NCBI RefSeq assembly: GCF_008629675.1
Contig: NZ_VWOX01000001.1
Location: 62,001-126,000 of the forward strand
DNA from: Roseiconus nitratireducens
GTDB lineage: Bacteria; Planctomycetota; Planctomycetia; Pirellulales; Pirellulaceae
Reading direction: 5' to 3'
Length of the DNA: 64,000 nt
The notes under the pieces are model-generated. The model ran no database searches. It saw nothing but the letters and a program-made list of their open reading frames with translations, and was not told the DNA's origin. Numbering within the stretch: the first letter of the stretch is position 1; each line of letters starts with the position of its first letter. The position numbers and the translations under genes are program-made. Shown in pieces: positions 16,856 through 26,142 of the stretch.

Positions 16856-18262
16856 ATGCACACGTCTCATTTTATGTCATGCCTTCTGACGCGATGTTTG
16901 TTTCTTTTGCTGGCGGCGGCCGGGACGGCTTGCAGTGTCACCGCCGCTTCCCGTCCCCACGTGGTGATGCTGCTGGTCGATGACTTGGGTTATCGCGATG
17001 TCGGTTGCTACGACGGTCCCGTCCAGACGCCAAACATCGACGCGTTGGCTGCGGCCGGGACGCGGTTCTCGGATTTCTACTCCGGGTGCGCTGTTTGTTC
17101 TCCTTCGCGCGCGACCCTGATGACCGGGCGACATCATCTTCGCACCGGAGTTTACAGCTGGATTGACGACAACAGCCAAAAATCGCATCTGTTGCTCTCG
17201 GAGACCACGTTGGCCGAATTGCTGCGCGACGCCGGCTACTCGACGGCGCACGTGGGCAAGTGGCATCTCGGACTTCCGACGGACAAGTTTGACAAACCGA
17301 CGCCGGACGAACACGGTTTCGACCATTGGTTCGCCACGTGGAACAACGCCAGCCCCAGCCACCGAAATCCCAATAACTTCATTCGCAACTGGCAACCGGT
17401 CGGGGAAATCGAAGGGTACTCCTGTCAAATCGTTGTCGACGAAGCGATCCGCTGGCTGGAAGAACGGCAGACCCAGAGCAATGAGTCACCATTCTTCTTG
17501 AATGTTTGGTTTCACGAACCGCATGCCCCGATCGCTGCCCCCGACGCGATCACGAAATCCTACGGGGCGGTTGATGACAAGGCGGCGATCTACTCGGGCA
17601 CCATCGACAACACCGATCGTGCGATCGGTCGTTTGATCAAAAAGCTGCAGGACCTTGGTGTCCGCGAAGACACGCTGATCATCTACGCGTCGGACAACGG
17701 CAGCTATCGCAACGATCGCACCGGCGGACTTCGCGGACGCAAGGGTGTCAATTGGGAAGGCGGGATTCGCGTCCCGGGGATCTTCCAATGGAAAGGCGTC
17801 ATCGCCGAGGGAGCGGTCTGCCAGGAACCGGCGGGGCTGGTGGATGTGCTGCCAACGGTTTGCGGGTTGTTGAAGTTGGATCGCGATTCGGACATCCATT
17901 TGGACGGCAGCGATTTGACACCTTTGCTGGTGGGACAGCCCGATCGGTTTGATCGTCATCAACCGATGTTCTGGCATCTGCAGAAGTCGCGACCAATCGT
18001 TGCGATGCGCGATGGACGTTTCTCGCTGGTCGCGATGCCGGACTATCCGCTTTCGACGGACAACATGTTCAAAGAGGCTTGGATACCGAAGATTCGAAGC
18101 GGCGGCTACAAAGATTTTCAGCTCTACGATCTTGCCGAGGATCCCGGTCAAACGACCGATCTCTCGGCGCACAGGCCCGAACTGACGGAACGTTTGAAAG
18201 CCGATCTGTTGCGGATCAATGCTTCGATCATGGACGACGCGGTTGACTGGACGACTCGGTAA
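16856..18262 (+). CDS. Secreted formylglycine-dependent sulfatase
   Basis: 468 residues from ATG 16856; ATG 16874 and a GTG at 16763 are alternatives, but the signal peptide (LLTRCLFLLLAAAGTACSVTA) fits the first two. The sulfatase signature CSPSR with the cysteine at about residue 81 is the site converted to formylglycine, followed by ATLMTGRHHLRTG. Metal ligands DD (42-43) and the later YASDNG motif are present. It hydrolyses sulfate esters, probably of algal polysaccharides, a hallmark of marine Planctomycetes. It follows the ligase gene by about 100 nt on the same strand and converges with the DUF1559 gene with only 3 nt between stops. Confidence 0.93.
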   Translation: MHTSHFMSCLLTRCLFLLLAAAGTACSVTAASRPHVVMLLVDDLGYRDVGCYDGPVQTPNIDALAAAGTRFSDFYSGCAVCSPSRATLMTGRHHLRTGVYSWIDDNSQKSHLLLSETTLAELLRDAGYSTAHVGKWHLGLPTDKFDKPTPDEHGFDHWFATWNNASPSHRNPNNFIRNWQPVGEIEGYSCQIVVDEAIRWLEERQTQSNESPFFLNVWFHEPHAPIAAPDAITKSYGAVDDKAAIYSGTIDNTDRAIGRLIKKLQDLGVREDTLIIYASDNGSYRNDRTGGLRGRKGVNWEGGIRVPGIFQWKGVIAEGAVCQEPAGLVDVLPTVCGLLKLDRDSDIHLDGSDLTPLLVGQPDRFDRHQPMFWHLQKSRPIVAMRDGRFSLVAMPDYPLSTDNMFKEAWIPKIRSGGYKDFQLYDLAEDPGQTTDLSAHRPELTERLKADLLRINASIMDDAVDWTTR

Positions 18263-18265
18263 CCA

Positions 18266-19459
18266 TCAGTTCACGATTTCATCGATCGCTTCGGCTGCGG
18301 CGCGAGTCCCCAACGCTCCCCAAACGCCGTAGGGACTCTCACTTCCCGGTGCTCGCGGCCCGCTTCCGCCTTTGATCACCGTGCCCGCTTGCGGGTCACC
18401 GGAATCAATCGAATCGGTGATGAACAGGATGTGGCCGTCGGACATCAAACAATGCGCCCCACCGGGGTGTCGGCTGGACGCGGGAAGCATTCCGATACCG
18501 GCTTCATCGCCTGCCAGACAGAGTTCTCGGTTGGGCGGCAGGATGGTGTTGAAACTGGAATAAAGTGCCGCGCCGTCGGCCCATCGAAGGCCACGTTTCT
18601 GATCGTCGGCGCCCAAGTTCGCCGGTCCACCGGAAGATGGCTCCGCCCAAAAGTTAGGCCGGTCCGGATCAATCTGATCGCGACAGAGCAATGGCATCTG
18701 GTGGATCTGATTCGGGTCGTTCCGGAGCGAGGCACTGGTCGCAATTGAACGATCCCCGAGGTCGGTCGCGATCTCCGCCGCCATGATCGTGTTTGACAGT
18801 CCGTCCTTCATCTCCCGGAACCGCACGACCTGACGCGGTACGAATACGCCACGACCCGACACGCTGACGCGATCGCTCCGATCGGAGACCCAGGACTGCG
18901 TCGACGCATCCCAATGGATGCTGCCGGTGTCCAGAGCATCGGTCGCGTCACCCAGACACGCGGCATAGTTCAACCTGCCGTGTCCTGGATCTCCCAGGCC
19001 CGGGTCGGCGGGGCATCGAAGTGTCGGAAGATCGGTTTGCCAGGGGGCGTACTCGCGGGTCCAGGGGGCCGGACCCATGGACGCAAAGGCCACGTCGTCA
19101 ACATCGGAGTTTTCCCCTTCCAGAATCAATTCCCAAAGCGCCTGTTGTTCAAGAAATGGCAGCAAGCCCACCGCGTAGCTCAACCGATAGCGATTGTTTC
19201 CCGGCGGCGTTTGGCCGCCTTCATTGGAGTGCGGATCGAACGTGCCTCCCATTTGCATGGGCAGCTGATCGAAGGCCGCGTGGTAGTTGTGCACGGCCAG
19301 CCCGACCTGCTTCAGATTGTTGGAGCACGCCATCCTGCGTGCGGCACCCCGTGAGGTGCGTACGGAAGGTAAGAGAATGCCGACAAGGACGCCTAAAATC
19401 GCGATCACAGCAAGCAATTCGATGAGGGTGAATGCGCTTCGTTCGAATCGATTCTTCAT
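18266..19459 (-). CDS. DUF1559 protein with prepilin-like N-terminus
   Basis: 397 residues from ATG 19459, which overlaps the stop of the upstream DUF2306 gene (ATGA); an in-frame extension is rejected for that reason. The N-terminus RSAFTLIELLAVIAILG is a type IV prepilin/pseudopilin signal, with Ala instead of Gly before the cleavage site. Then comes the DUF1559 (SBP_bac_10) signature: ACSNNLKQVGLAVHNYH, a FREMKDGLSNTIMAAE strand and the C-terminal HPGGAHCLMSDGHILFI box. The family is present in tens to hundreds of copies in Planctomycetes and its function is unknown; localisation to the envelope is inferred. Confidence 0.92.
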   Translation of the reverse strand: MKNRFERSAFTLIELLAVIAILGVLVGILLPSVRTSRGAARRMACSNNLKQVGLAVHNYHAAFDQLPMQMGGTFDPHSNEGGQTPPGNNRYRLSYAVGLLPFLEQQALWELILEGENSDVDDVAFASMGPAPWTREYAPWQTDLPTLRCPADPGLGDPGHGRLNYAACLGDATDALDTGSIHWDASTQSWVSDRSDRVSVSGRGVFVPRQVVRFREMKDGLSNTIMAAEIATDLGDRSIATSASLRNDPNQIHQMPLLCRDQIDPDRPNFWAEPSSGGPANLGADDQKRGLRWADGAALYSSFNTILPPNRELCLAGDEAGIGMLPASSRHPGGAHCLMSDGHILFITDSIDSGDPQAGTVIKGGSGPRAPGSESPYGVWGALGTRAAAEAIDEIVN

Positions 19460-20226
19460 GATTCGGCCCCTGAGAGTGAAGGAAGTGGATTGGTGATTGG
19501 CCCACCGGTGGCGCCCGGTTCGTGATGTGGCCAGCGGGCCGAACGGACGAGAACCACTTGGTGAACCCCCAGCGGCACCAGCCAACTGATCCAGGCGTTC
19601 CACTGGTAAATGGTTTCCGATTCCCACCCCGTAACGATGGCCAATCCGGAAATCATTCGCAGTAAAAGCGGCGACCACATCAAAATGAAGCACCGCATGG
19701 CCCACACGCGATGGGAAGCCAGACGACCCGCGATTGCCGTCGCAGCGGCCGCCAACGCGGTCGCACCGGTGGCCAAGGATAACGCCACAAACCCGGCCGC
19801 TGCCCAGGGACCCGCGTAGGCTTGGCTGGCCATCACCAAGCCGCTGGGCACGACCGCCAGGATCACGATCCCGACAAAGACTTTCCCCAGCCGTCGGTGC
19901 AGGACGATGTGGACGCGACCCCGCCCCAGCACCACCAATGCGGTGCCAAGCAGCAACGCGATCGGGCACGATACGACGTGGGCATAGAACGCGACGCGAT
20001 ACAGTCCGCTGAAAGAATACCGTCGCCCGCCCAAGAAGGCGGATTCAGTAAAGTCGGCCGGGAAGTACCACTGGTACTCGTACAGGATCCCCAAGAAGAC
20101 TTTGATTGAAACAACGATGCCGCTCCACAAAGCGACTTGTCGCAATCGATGGTACCGGTCGTTTTCTGTCGAGTAGTGCACCGGTGCTTCGAAACCGCCG
20201 TTTTGTCGAGGTTCGGACTGGCACAT
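19456..20226 (-). CDS. DUF2306-type integral membrane protein
   Basis: 256 residues from ATG 20226; the frame extends to 20325 but that part looks non-coding. There are about six or seven hydrophobic helices, starting with WSGIVVSIKVFLGILY, and the family-like HRRLGKVFVGIVILAVVPSGLVMA and RCFILMWSPLLLRM segments, with conserved His residues that in DUF2306 proteins lie in membrane helices. Function unknown. It overlaps the DUF1559 gene by four bases and should be co-translated with it. Confidence 0.75.
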   Translation of the reverse strand: MCQSEPRQNGGFEAPVHYSTENDRYHRLRQVALWSGIVVSIKVFLGILYEYQWYFPADFTESAFLGGRRYSFSGLYRVAFYAHVVSCPIALLLGTALVVLGRGRVHIVLHRRLGKVFVGIVILAVVPSGLVMASQAYAGPWAAAGFVALSLATGATALAAAATAIAGRLASHRVWAMRCFILMWSPLLLRMISGLAIVTGWESETIYQWNAWISWLVPLGVHQVVLVRSARWPHHEPGATGGPITNPLPSLSGAES

Positions 20227-20475
20227 CCGGTCGCCCGTGGCTTCCACTGTCGGTGGACGCGAAGTGGTCCGCGTTGGTCCGCGCGACGATGTTGCGGACC
20301 ACGATTGGCGGCCGAACCGGATCATGCATTGTAGACCCTGCGACGAACCCCGTTGGAAGATTCTCGGGGGCCCCTGTCCTGAGATCGTCTTGAAGTAACG
20401 ATTGATCAGATCCCTGACATTCGCCGCGGTCGCGTTGTTAAGCTATGGACTTCTCTGCTTGTCACCTGTGAACCG

Positions 20476-21663
20476 ATGACCGGTTTCGTGACCGAATCGA
20501 TCAACCCCTATCAGGCTCCACTGGAAGATTCGCTGGACAACACGGCGAAGCCGTCGCCGCGCGCTGTCATCCCGAGTCGGTTGGAATTTGAAGGGGAGCT
20601 GACGCTTGAGGACATCAAGCAAGCGGTGCAGCAGGCTGGTCTCCGCACCGAGTATCGGGGAACGACGCGAGTCTTGTACGGCCTGGTGGTCCTGTACAGC
20701 CTGCCGCTGATCGGGGCGATGCTGGTCGCCCGGCTTCCACCCTCCGGCGGCATCAGGTATCTGTTGGCGCTGGCGATTTTTGCCGTCGGTGCGATCACCA
20801 TGTCCATCAGGAATCGTTGGATTTTGGCGACATTGATTCCGGAGAACCAGCTCGGATTCGGACGCGTCAAAGGCTGGTTGGATGCAACGTCGCTCCATTG
20901 CCAGTACGAACACTTCACGACGCGGGTGAAGATGTCCCAGCTGATTTCGACCGCGGCCGGTGACAACGTCTGGGTATTGAACTTCACCCGCGAGCAGTTT
21001 CATTGGACGACACTGCCGTATCGATTGTTCAGCGAACCGGAGTCGGCCCGCACTGTCGCCGAAGATTTGCGTCAGCTGTATCCGCCGGTCGTCGCGCAGG
21101 CAATGGATGAAAGAAAGTTTGAGCCGCCAACCGATCCGCCGCTGTTTGAAGCCGCCGAGTCGGCCGTGCATTACGATGGCACGTTGCTGGAGCGATCGGT
21201 GAAGGGCACGCGGTTTCAAGCCGCTTCTCGACGGCTGGTGTGGGGGACCTGGGCAACGGTGGTGGTGTTCTTTGTGTGCGTCATTGCCAGCCTGGTGACG
21301 TTGATGGGGTTTCAACAGGTGTATGTCGCGGCGGCCGTTTTCTGGTTGATCTTCTTTGTCGTCTTGACGTGGAGCCGTACCCGCGCGGCGCGACGCAAGG
21401 CACGTGGATCCGAAGGACCTGCCGTGTGGCATTCCAAAGGCTGGCTGGACGACTCGGGTTTCTGTTCCATGACCGTGCTGGGGCAATCCTGGATGCAGTG
21501 GGCCTTCTTCGACCATGTCGAAATCACCGAGAACGTGATCGCGATGTATCCGCATCCGGGTGATTCTTGTTGTTGCCTGGTGGGCAGGAATCAATTCGTC
21601 GACGATCGGCAATGGCACGCCGCACAAGAGATCGCCAGACGCAACCTTGCTCGCGACCGGTGA
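20476..21663 (+). CDS. NPY-motif membrane protein with YcxB-like C-terminus
   Basis: 395 residues. The N-terminus carries NPYQAP at residues 10-15, a motif shared with two other proteins in this window (50193-50501, 58185-58649). Two membrane helix pairs (about 72-88 with 93-112, and 255-275 with 280-298) each precede a soluble segment of similar layout (FGRVKGWLDATSLHCQY... and WHSKGWLDDSGFCSMTVLGQSWMQW), which suggests internal duplication of a YcxB/PH-like unit. Function unknown; a membrane-anchored PH-like protein is my inference. Confidence 0.75.
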   Translation: MTGFVTESINPYQAPLEDSLDNTAKPSPRAVIPSRLEFEGELTLEDIKQAVQQAGLRTEYRGTTRVLYGLVVLYSLPLIGAMLVARLPPSGGIRYLLALAIFAVGAITMSIRNRWILATLIPENQLGFGRVKGWLDATSLHCQYEHFTTRVKMSQLISTAAGDNVWVLNFTREQFHWTTLPYRLFSEPESARTVAEDLRQLYPPVVAQAMDERKFEPPTDPPLFEAAESAVHYDGTLLERSVKGTRFQAASRRLVWGTWATVVVFFVCVIASLVTLMGFQQVYVAAAVFWLIFFVVLTWSRTRAARRKARGSEGPAVWHSKGWLDDSGFCSMTVLGQSWMQWAFFDHVEITENVIAMYPHPGDSCCCLVGRNQFVDDRQWHAAQEIARRNLARDR

Positions 21664-21707
21664 TGCACATGGGGCCTTTCCGCTTGGCCAAGTTCTTTCG
21701 CTCGGCT

Positions 21708-21757
21708 GGACAGCGCCACGATCAATCAAAAGCAGCGTGATTTGCGGTGCACTGAGC
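21708..21757 (+). repeat. Family B element, left 50 bp
   Basis: The first 50 bases align position by position with the left part of the 127-bp element at 59957-60083 (shared GGACAGCGCC end, AATCAA, GTGATTTGC, TGAGC), then the similarity stops. It lies 37 nt before a family A element. Confidence 0.75.
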
Positions 21758-21794
21758 GTCACGAGGTTCACCCGAAGTGTCGCTGACCGGCCAG

Positions 21795-21892
21795 GCTTTG
21801 TCAGAAATCGAGTAGCTACGCTCGCCAGAGCGTGGCTTTCCGCCGCGGTCGCGCCACGCGGCGACGGGGTATTGCGAGTTTTCAGACAGGGC
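21795..21892. mobile_element. Family A palindromic element (MITE-like), 98 bp
   Basis: Terminal inverted repeats GCTTTGTCAGAAA (left) and TTTTCAGACAGGGC (right) enclose the 24-bp hairpin module at 21812-21835. A second copy with matching ends and the same hairpin is at 43180-43312. There is no coding capacity. The sequence shows inverted ends and a repeated internal palindrome; mobility is inferred. Confidence 0.7.
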
Positions 21893-21930
21893 CGCGCCAG
21901 GTTCGCGGCTCTGACGTGTCGGGCATCGGG

Positions 21931-23013
21931 TCAGCGACCGAGCAAACGTTGCGTTAACGGCACTCCCCAGACACGGACTTTGCGGGTTTGGGTATTGATG
22001 AAATCGCCCCCGGCCGAGATCAGACGCGCCCCGTCCGGGCTGAAACAAACGTAGATCACCCACGGTGGCGCCGCGAAGCGATGCAGCGGCGTCAACGTCG
22101 GACCGTCCCAGATCACGATGTCTCCGTTTCGTCCGCAAGATGCGAGCAGATTGCCATCGGGAGACCAGGCGACGCAATAGATTTCGTCGGCGGGGGTCGC
22201 TTTCTGGGCAACGCGTCGCCCCGAAACCGTCTCCCAGACGACGATCGACCCATCCGTGTAGCCGATCGCGAGCCGATCGCCCGACGGGTGGAACTCCAGA
22301 CCCTGTGACATTTCCTTGTGCAACACCAGACGCTCCGTCCCCGTGGACACATCAAAGAGGCGTGTGGCACCGTTGCGATTCCCGATTGCCAACGTGTCTC
22401 CGTCCGGACTGAAGCGGGCAGTCAATCCGCCGGTGGCCGACCCGATGTTCAATTGATGAACCAGCGACCCGTCCGCAACGCTCCACAAAAACGCCGCGTT
22501 GCCATAACCTCCGGTGGCAAGTAATCGGCCATCGGGACTGAATTCCATCTTCGGCTGCGGGTTGGCCGTGGCGATTTGAATGGACCGATCGATTTCTCGA
22601 TTGACCACTTCGACCGTCTTCGAGTTCTCGCAAAAGGCAATCACATTCGGATCCGAACTGAAGGCAAAGTGAATCACCTTTCGCGATTGGCAAAGCGTCT
22701 GGATCGGTAGCAGCGTTTGCATCTCACGGATATCCACGGGTTGTTCCCAACTGACCAACGCCAGTCGCGTCCGATCCGGGCTGGACCGAATCTGCCAAAC
22801 GTCCTTTTCAATGGTGCGAATCGGACGCAACAGCGAAAGGTTCTGCGATGTAATGGGTTCGCGATAGAACTTGAATGCGAACCAGATCGCTGCGACCAGC
22901 GTCAGCGCCAGCAAAGTCACAACGCGAAACCGAAACGCGCGTTTGGCCCAACGTCGGAATGGAAGGAACGGTTTGCCCATCGCACTTTCAGATTGGAACA
23001 GACGCCGGTTCAT
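21931..23013 (-). CDS. Membrane-anchored WD40-repeat protein
   Basis: 360 residues from ATG 23013; GTG 23043 is an alternative that would overlap the upstream gene. The N-terminus has a basic segment then one membrane helix (FRVVTLLALTLVAAIWFAF). The rest is a series of WD40-type blades with the recurring FSPDG/WSPDG turn (EFSPDGRLLATGG, RFSPDGDTLAIGN, AWSPDGNLLASCG, CFSPDGARLISAG), enough for a seven-bladed propeller. Likely a protein-interaction scaffold outside the cytoplasm. It follows the DUF2238 gene by about 10 nt. Confidence 0.88.
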   Translation of the reverse strand: MNRRLFQSESAMGKPFLPFRRWAKRAFRFRVVTLLALTLVAAIWFAFKFYREPITSQNLSLLRPIRTIEKDVWQIRSSPDRTRLALVSWEQPVDIREMQTLLPIQTLCQSRKVIHFAFSSDPNVIAFCENSKTVEVVNREIDRSIQIATANPQPKMEFSPDGRLLATGGYGNAAFLWSVADGSLVHQLNIGSATGGLTARFSPDGDTLAIGNRNGATRLFDVSTGTERLVLHKEMSQGLEFHPSGDRLAIGYTDGSIVVWETVSGRRVAQKATPADEIYCVAWSPDGNLLASCGRNGDIVIWDGPTLTPLHRFAAPPWVIYVCFSPDGARLISAGGDFINTQTRKVRVWGVPLTQRLLGR

Positions 23014-23023
23014 TGCCGCCGAG

Positions 23024-23674
23024 TCAATCGCCCGAGGATTCACCGCGCCACGCGGCAGACCTCTGACCCCGTCCGAGAGGCGACCAGCGGAAGACCAGGC
23101 CCGCGGAGATCATGCCGCCAAACCATGCGAGAGCCATGTCTTTCTGCGGGTCCCAGATGTCACCCTGCTGACCATTGTAGGCCTCTGCTTGTGCCGGCGA
23201 AGCAAAGACCGCAATCTGCCATTCCAGGATCTCGTACATCGCACCAACCGCCAGGATGCAGGCGACCCCGACGATCGCGCCGCCCAGCGGACGCATGCCG
23301 CAACTGCGCTGGAGAACTTCCGAAGCTGGTGGAACGCCCAGCAATCCGGACGCGAAATGAACCAAACGGTCGTAATGATTTCGATCCCAGTCAAACTGTT
23401 CCGACAGCGATGAACCGGTCAGTGCCGACGCCCAGCGGTCGTAGGGCACGTACGAGTAGATCCAGCGGGCGCCCAACACGTGCAGCCAGAGAAAAACGAT
23501 CAGGCAGCCAAACGACAGCGGGCTCAGCCCAAACCGCATCGCAACGGCAAGTGAGACCAAGGCGACGAGGGTTGGAATGTGTTGAAGCACCAATTCGTCC
23601 GGGAACGGCGCATCAATGAATGACAACGGGATCGACAAGCCTGTCAGGGCGATCAACAACCAGCGCAGTTTCAC
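23024..23674 (-). CDS. DUF2238 (YjdF-like) membrane protein
   Basis: 216 residues from a GTG overlapping the upstream stop (GTGA). It has five or six membrane helices and the family signature YDRLVHFASGLLGVPP followed by AMYEILEWQIAVF and a DIWDPQKDMALAWFGG loop. YjdF-type proteins are inner-membrane proteins of unknown function. It sits between the preceding membrane gene and the WD40 gene, all apparently in one operon. Confidence 0.88.
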   Translation of the reverse strand: MKLRWLLIALTGLSIPLSFIDAPFPDELVLQHIPTLVALVSLAVAMRFGLSPLSFGCLIVFLWLHVLGARWIYSYVPYDRWASALTGSSLSEQFDWDRNHYDRLVHFASGLLGVPPASEVLQRSCGMRPLGGAIVGVACILAVGAMYEILEWQIAVFASPAQAEAYNGQQGDIWDPQKDMALAWFGGMISAGLVFRWSPLGRGQRSAAWRGESSGD

Positions 23675-24468
23675 ATCCGATCCGTGGTTCGCAGGTAAGA
23701 ATCATCGACGCGAACCATGGGCGAGCTTCGCAGGAGTCGGTGGACGTGAAAAGACGCTGCCAGCGAACAGATGCTCTTGGCGGCGCAGACGAATGCGCCG
23801 TGCCATGCCAGCCCATAGACCAGCCCGAACGCGATCCATCCCAGATTGATTCGAGCGGGCTCGGGCAAACAGAAAATGGGTGTCAGCAGAATCGCAGTCA
23901 AGATCACCCCGATCGCTGCGTCTCGCAAACCCTTTCGCAGCAATTGGCTCCCCAAAGCTTGCAGGGCGGTGCGCGCCTCCAGGTCAATTGCGGACAATTG
24001 TCGAATCAGATCAATCAGCTGAACACGTTCGGGGCGGGAGCGGGGAAACGAAACCCGTTTGGACTGGCCCGCGAAGATCACGTCGCCTTCGGTAAACAGT
24101 GCGTTGCCATCAATCACCTCCAGCAGATTCCCCAGCGGGACCGCTACCAGTGGCTTCCCGTTTCGTCCCCGCAATGAAAACTGTCGTTCGTCCCAAGCCA
24201 GCGACTCCTGATGGTCGGCGAAGAGCGAACCGCCGCGCAGGTCGGCCGCGGCCGGCGATGGTTCGCGCCACCAGGTCACGATGCGGCGGCCCAACGCGAG
24301 CGCCAACATGCTCCACAGTCCTGCGGCCGCCACCACCATCACGGCAAACGCCAACCAGCCGATCCAGTCTTCACGCCGTCCGGCGGGGGCTGCCAAGAAT
24401 ACCGCGACCATGGCTGCGAGAATCAGCCAAAAACTTCGCGGGGGTGGCGGGGCAAACGGGGCGGTCAT
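23671..24468 (-). CDS. Hypothetical membrane protein
   Basis: 265 residues. Hydrophobic pairs near the N-terminus (residues 12-28 and 34-60) and near residues 190-235 flank a soluble stretch of about 120 residues (SLFADHQESLAWDERQFSLRGRNGKPLVAVPLGNL is here described by its position, about 88-120) that resembles a membrane-tethered PH/beta domain. No family recognised. Overlaps the DUF2238 gene by four bases and follows the cyclase-like gene by 30 nt. Confidence 0.75.
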   Translation of the reverse strand: MTAPFAPPPPRSFWLILAAMVAVFLAAPAGRREDWIGWLAFAVMVVAAAGLWSMLALALGRRIVTWWREPSPAAADLRGGSLFADHQESLAWDERQFSLRGRNGKPLVAVPLGNLLEVIDGNALFTEGDVIFAGQSKRVSFPRSRPERVQLIDLIRQLSAIDLEARTALQALGSQLLRKGLRDAAIGVILTAILLTPIFCLPEPARINLGWIAFGLVYGLAWHGAFVCAAKSICSLAASFHVHRLLRSSPMVRVDDSYLRTTDRM

Positions 24469-24498
24469 TGGATGGACGCGGTAAGGGGCCGACCTGCC

Positions 24499-26142
24499 CT
24501 AAAGGGGAAACTCGTCCTCGGCGACCTTGTCGGCGTACAACGGCATGTGCCGGTAATAAACTTCCAGGATCATCGTTGCAAACGATGTCAGGCAAAGCCG
24601 CCCGGACTCGGACAGGTGGGGGGAACCCTTGAAGAACCAGCTGCCCTTGGCGCCGGCGGTCTGATCCTGCGTCTCGACCAGCCAGTCACGTAGATCGTTG
24701 TTGAACTTGTCCCACTCCGGTCCACCGTAGTGCCGCAGAACTTGGGCCGCGTAATAGTTGTAATAGAGGTCAGGCTTTCTGACGCCGATCTTTGACAGGT
24801 GACCGATCCCACGTTGGATCCCCGGGTGCGTCTTGTCCCATCCCGTGTACATGCGACACAGCAGACCGACCGCGGTGGTGGCCGGCCGCGGTGAAGTGGC
24901 GGGCTTGTTGTAGCCGTAGATTGAACCGTTGTCGCTGGAGACGCGGTCCAGGAACGCCGTTGAACCCTGGATCACGTTGGGCGGAATCAACAGGTGCCCC
25001 ATGTGCCCGCTCTTGAGTGCCATCACCTGCCAGCCGACGACCGATGTGTCACCCCCGGTTCGGTCGCGTTTGCTGTACCGCCAACCACCGTCGCTGCACT
25101 GGGCGATGGCGATGAAATTCAACGCCGCCTGGGCGGGGCCCGCCAGATCAGGATCTCCCGTCATCGCGTAGGCCTCGCACAGGGTGATCGCCGCTAATCC
25201 GTGATCGTACATCGAACCGCCGCCGGTGTAGTCGATGTAAGGCAGACCGTTCTCCTTGCCCGGCTTGCCGTTCTGCATCAAGAATTTCAGGCCCGCCATC
25301 ACGACACTGCGGAATTCGCCTTTGAGGTGAGTTTGGCCGGCACCCATGAAGGGCAGCAGCGCCAAGGAGGTGGCTGCGTTGAGCTGCTTGCTACGGTCCT
25401 GCCGCGTGCAGCCGTTGCCGCAAGCGCCCCGGCAAACCAATTCGTGCTGGAAGGTCCAGGCACCCATGGTGGGCCCGGCTTTGATCTGGTGCCGAGCAAA
25501 CCATTTCAACGCCTCGGTGACGGCCGCTTCGCTGCTCTCGGTCCCGCCATATTCGCGCAGCAGTTTTTCTTTCATCTCGGAGCTGCGGCTGCCCATCGGT
25601 TGCATGCTCATCGAAGTCAGCGATTGCAGCGTCGCCGCGGCGGGGGCCATCTCGGCGGCGAAATCGCTCGCGTCCAACGGGACGGTCGCCACGTCGACCA
25701 TCGGGACGTCCACCGTCATTTGTTCGACTTCCGTCGGTTCGGTGATCTCGACCTGTTCGGCAACTTCTTCCGATTCCTCAATGTCGCCGGGGTCGAAATC
25801 TTCGATGGTGATTTCTTCGATCTCGGGCCCGTCATCGGCGCCGGTGGACGCGGTCAGCACGTTCACGATCTCGACCGGATTGGCAATCGTGATCAATCCC
25901 AGCACCAACAGGATCAGAACATGGACCAGCGTGCTGACCAGCCAGGCAGGCATTGCTTGGAAGAACAGGAAACGTCGCTGCGCCTCGGACTCCAACTCTT
26001 CTTCATCGGCGACGGGGTCCTCCCCCGTCTCCGTTGGCATGAGGTCCGCCGCGGTGATGGTCGGTGAATGAAAATCATCACCGGCGGACTCGCTTTCGGT
26101 CGAGCCGTTGTGGGCCTTACGAGGTTCGGCACTGGTGCTCAC
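24499..26142 (-). CDS. Membrane-anchored squalene-cyclase/prenyltransferase-like toroid protein
   Basis: 547 residues from GTG 26142, chosen because AAGGA lies about 8 nt upstream and no better start follows; the frame is open to 26763 but that portion looks non-coding. Layout: hydrophilic N-terminus (1-57), one membrane helix (66-88), an acidic Glu/Asp-rich stalk (104-150), then an alpha/alpha-toroid domain from about 195 with repeats such as GGWRYSKRD and HYGGPEWDKFN. Similar proteins are common in Planctomycetes and are not known to be terpene cyclases; no DxDD or DCTAE motif is visible, so a binding role is as likely as catalysis. Confidence 0.82.
   Translation of the reverse strand: MSTSAEPRKAHNGSTESESAGDDFHSPTITAADLMPTETGEDPVADEEELESEAQRRFLFFQAMPAWLVSTLVHVLILLVLGLITIANPVEIVNVLTASTGADDGPEIEEITIEDFDPGDIEESEEVAEQVEITEPTEVEQMTVDVPMVDVATVPLDASDFAAEMAPAAATLQSLTSMSMQPMGSRSSEMKEKLLREYGGTESSEAAVTEALKWFARHQIKAGPTMGAWTFQHELVCRGACGNGCTRQDRSKQLNAATSLALLPFMGAGQTHLKGEFRSVVMAGLKFLMQNGKPGKENGLPYIDYTGGGSMYDHGLAAITLCEAYAMTGDPDLAGPAQAALNFIAIAQCSDGGWRYSKRDRTGGDTSVVGWQVMALKSGHMGHLLIPPNVIQGSTAFLDRVSSDNGSIYGYNKPATSPRPATTAVGLLCRMYTGWDKTHPGIQRGIGHLSKIGVRKPDLYYNYYAAQVLRHYGGPEWDKFNNDLRDWLVETQDQTAGAKGSWFFKGSPHLSESGRLCLTSFATMILEVYYRHMPLYADKVAEDEFPL

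Larger units (their letters stand above)
21664..21930. other. Repeat-filled intergenic region
   Basis: 267 nt without a gene between convergent NPY-motif and WD40 genes. It holds a partial family B element (21708-21757) and a complete family A element (21795-21892), listed separately. Confidence 0.8.

Noticed and set aside
20443..21771. 442-codon minus-strand frame over the NPY-motif gene
   Set aside because: Shadow: the plus-strand frame has membrane helices, the NPY motif and an internal duplication, while the minus frame is compositionally odd and lacks motifs.
24499..26142. Squalene-hopene cyclase
   Set aside because: The toroid-like fold is plausible, but DxDD and QW-rich motifs of hopene cyclases are not seen, and the protein has an acidic stalk and membrane anchor.
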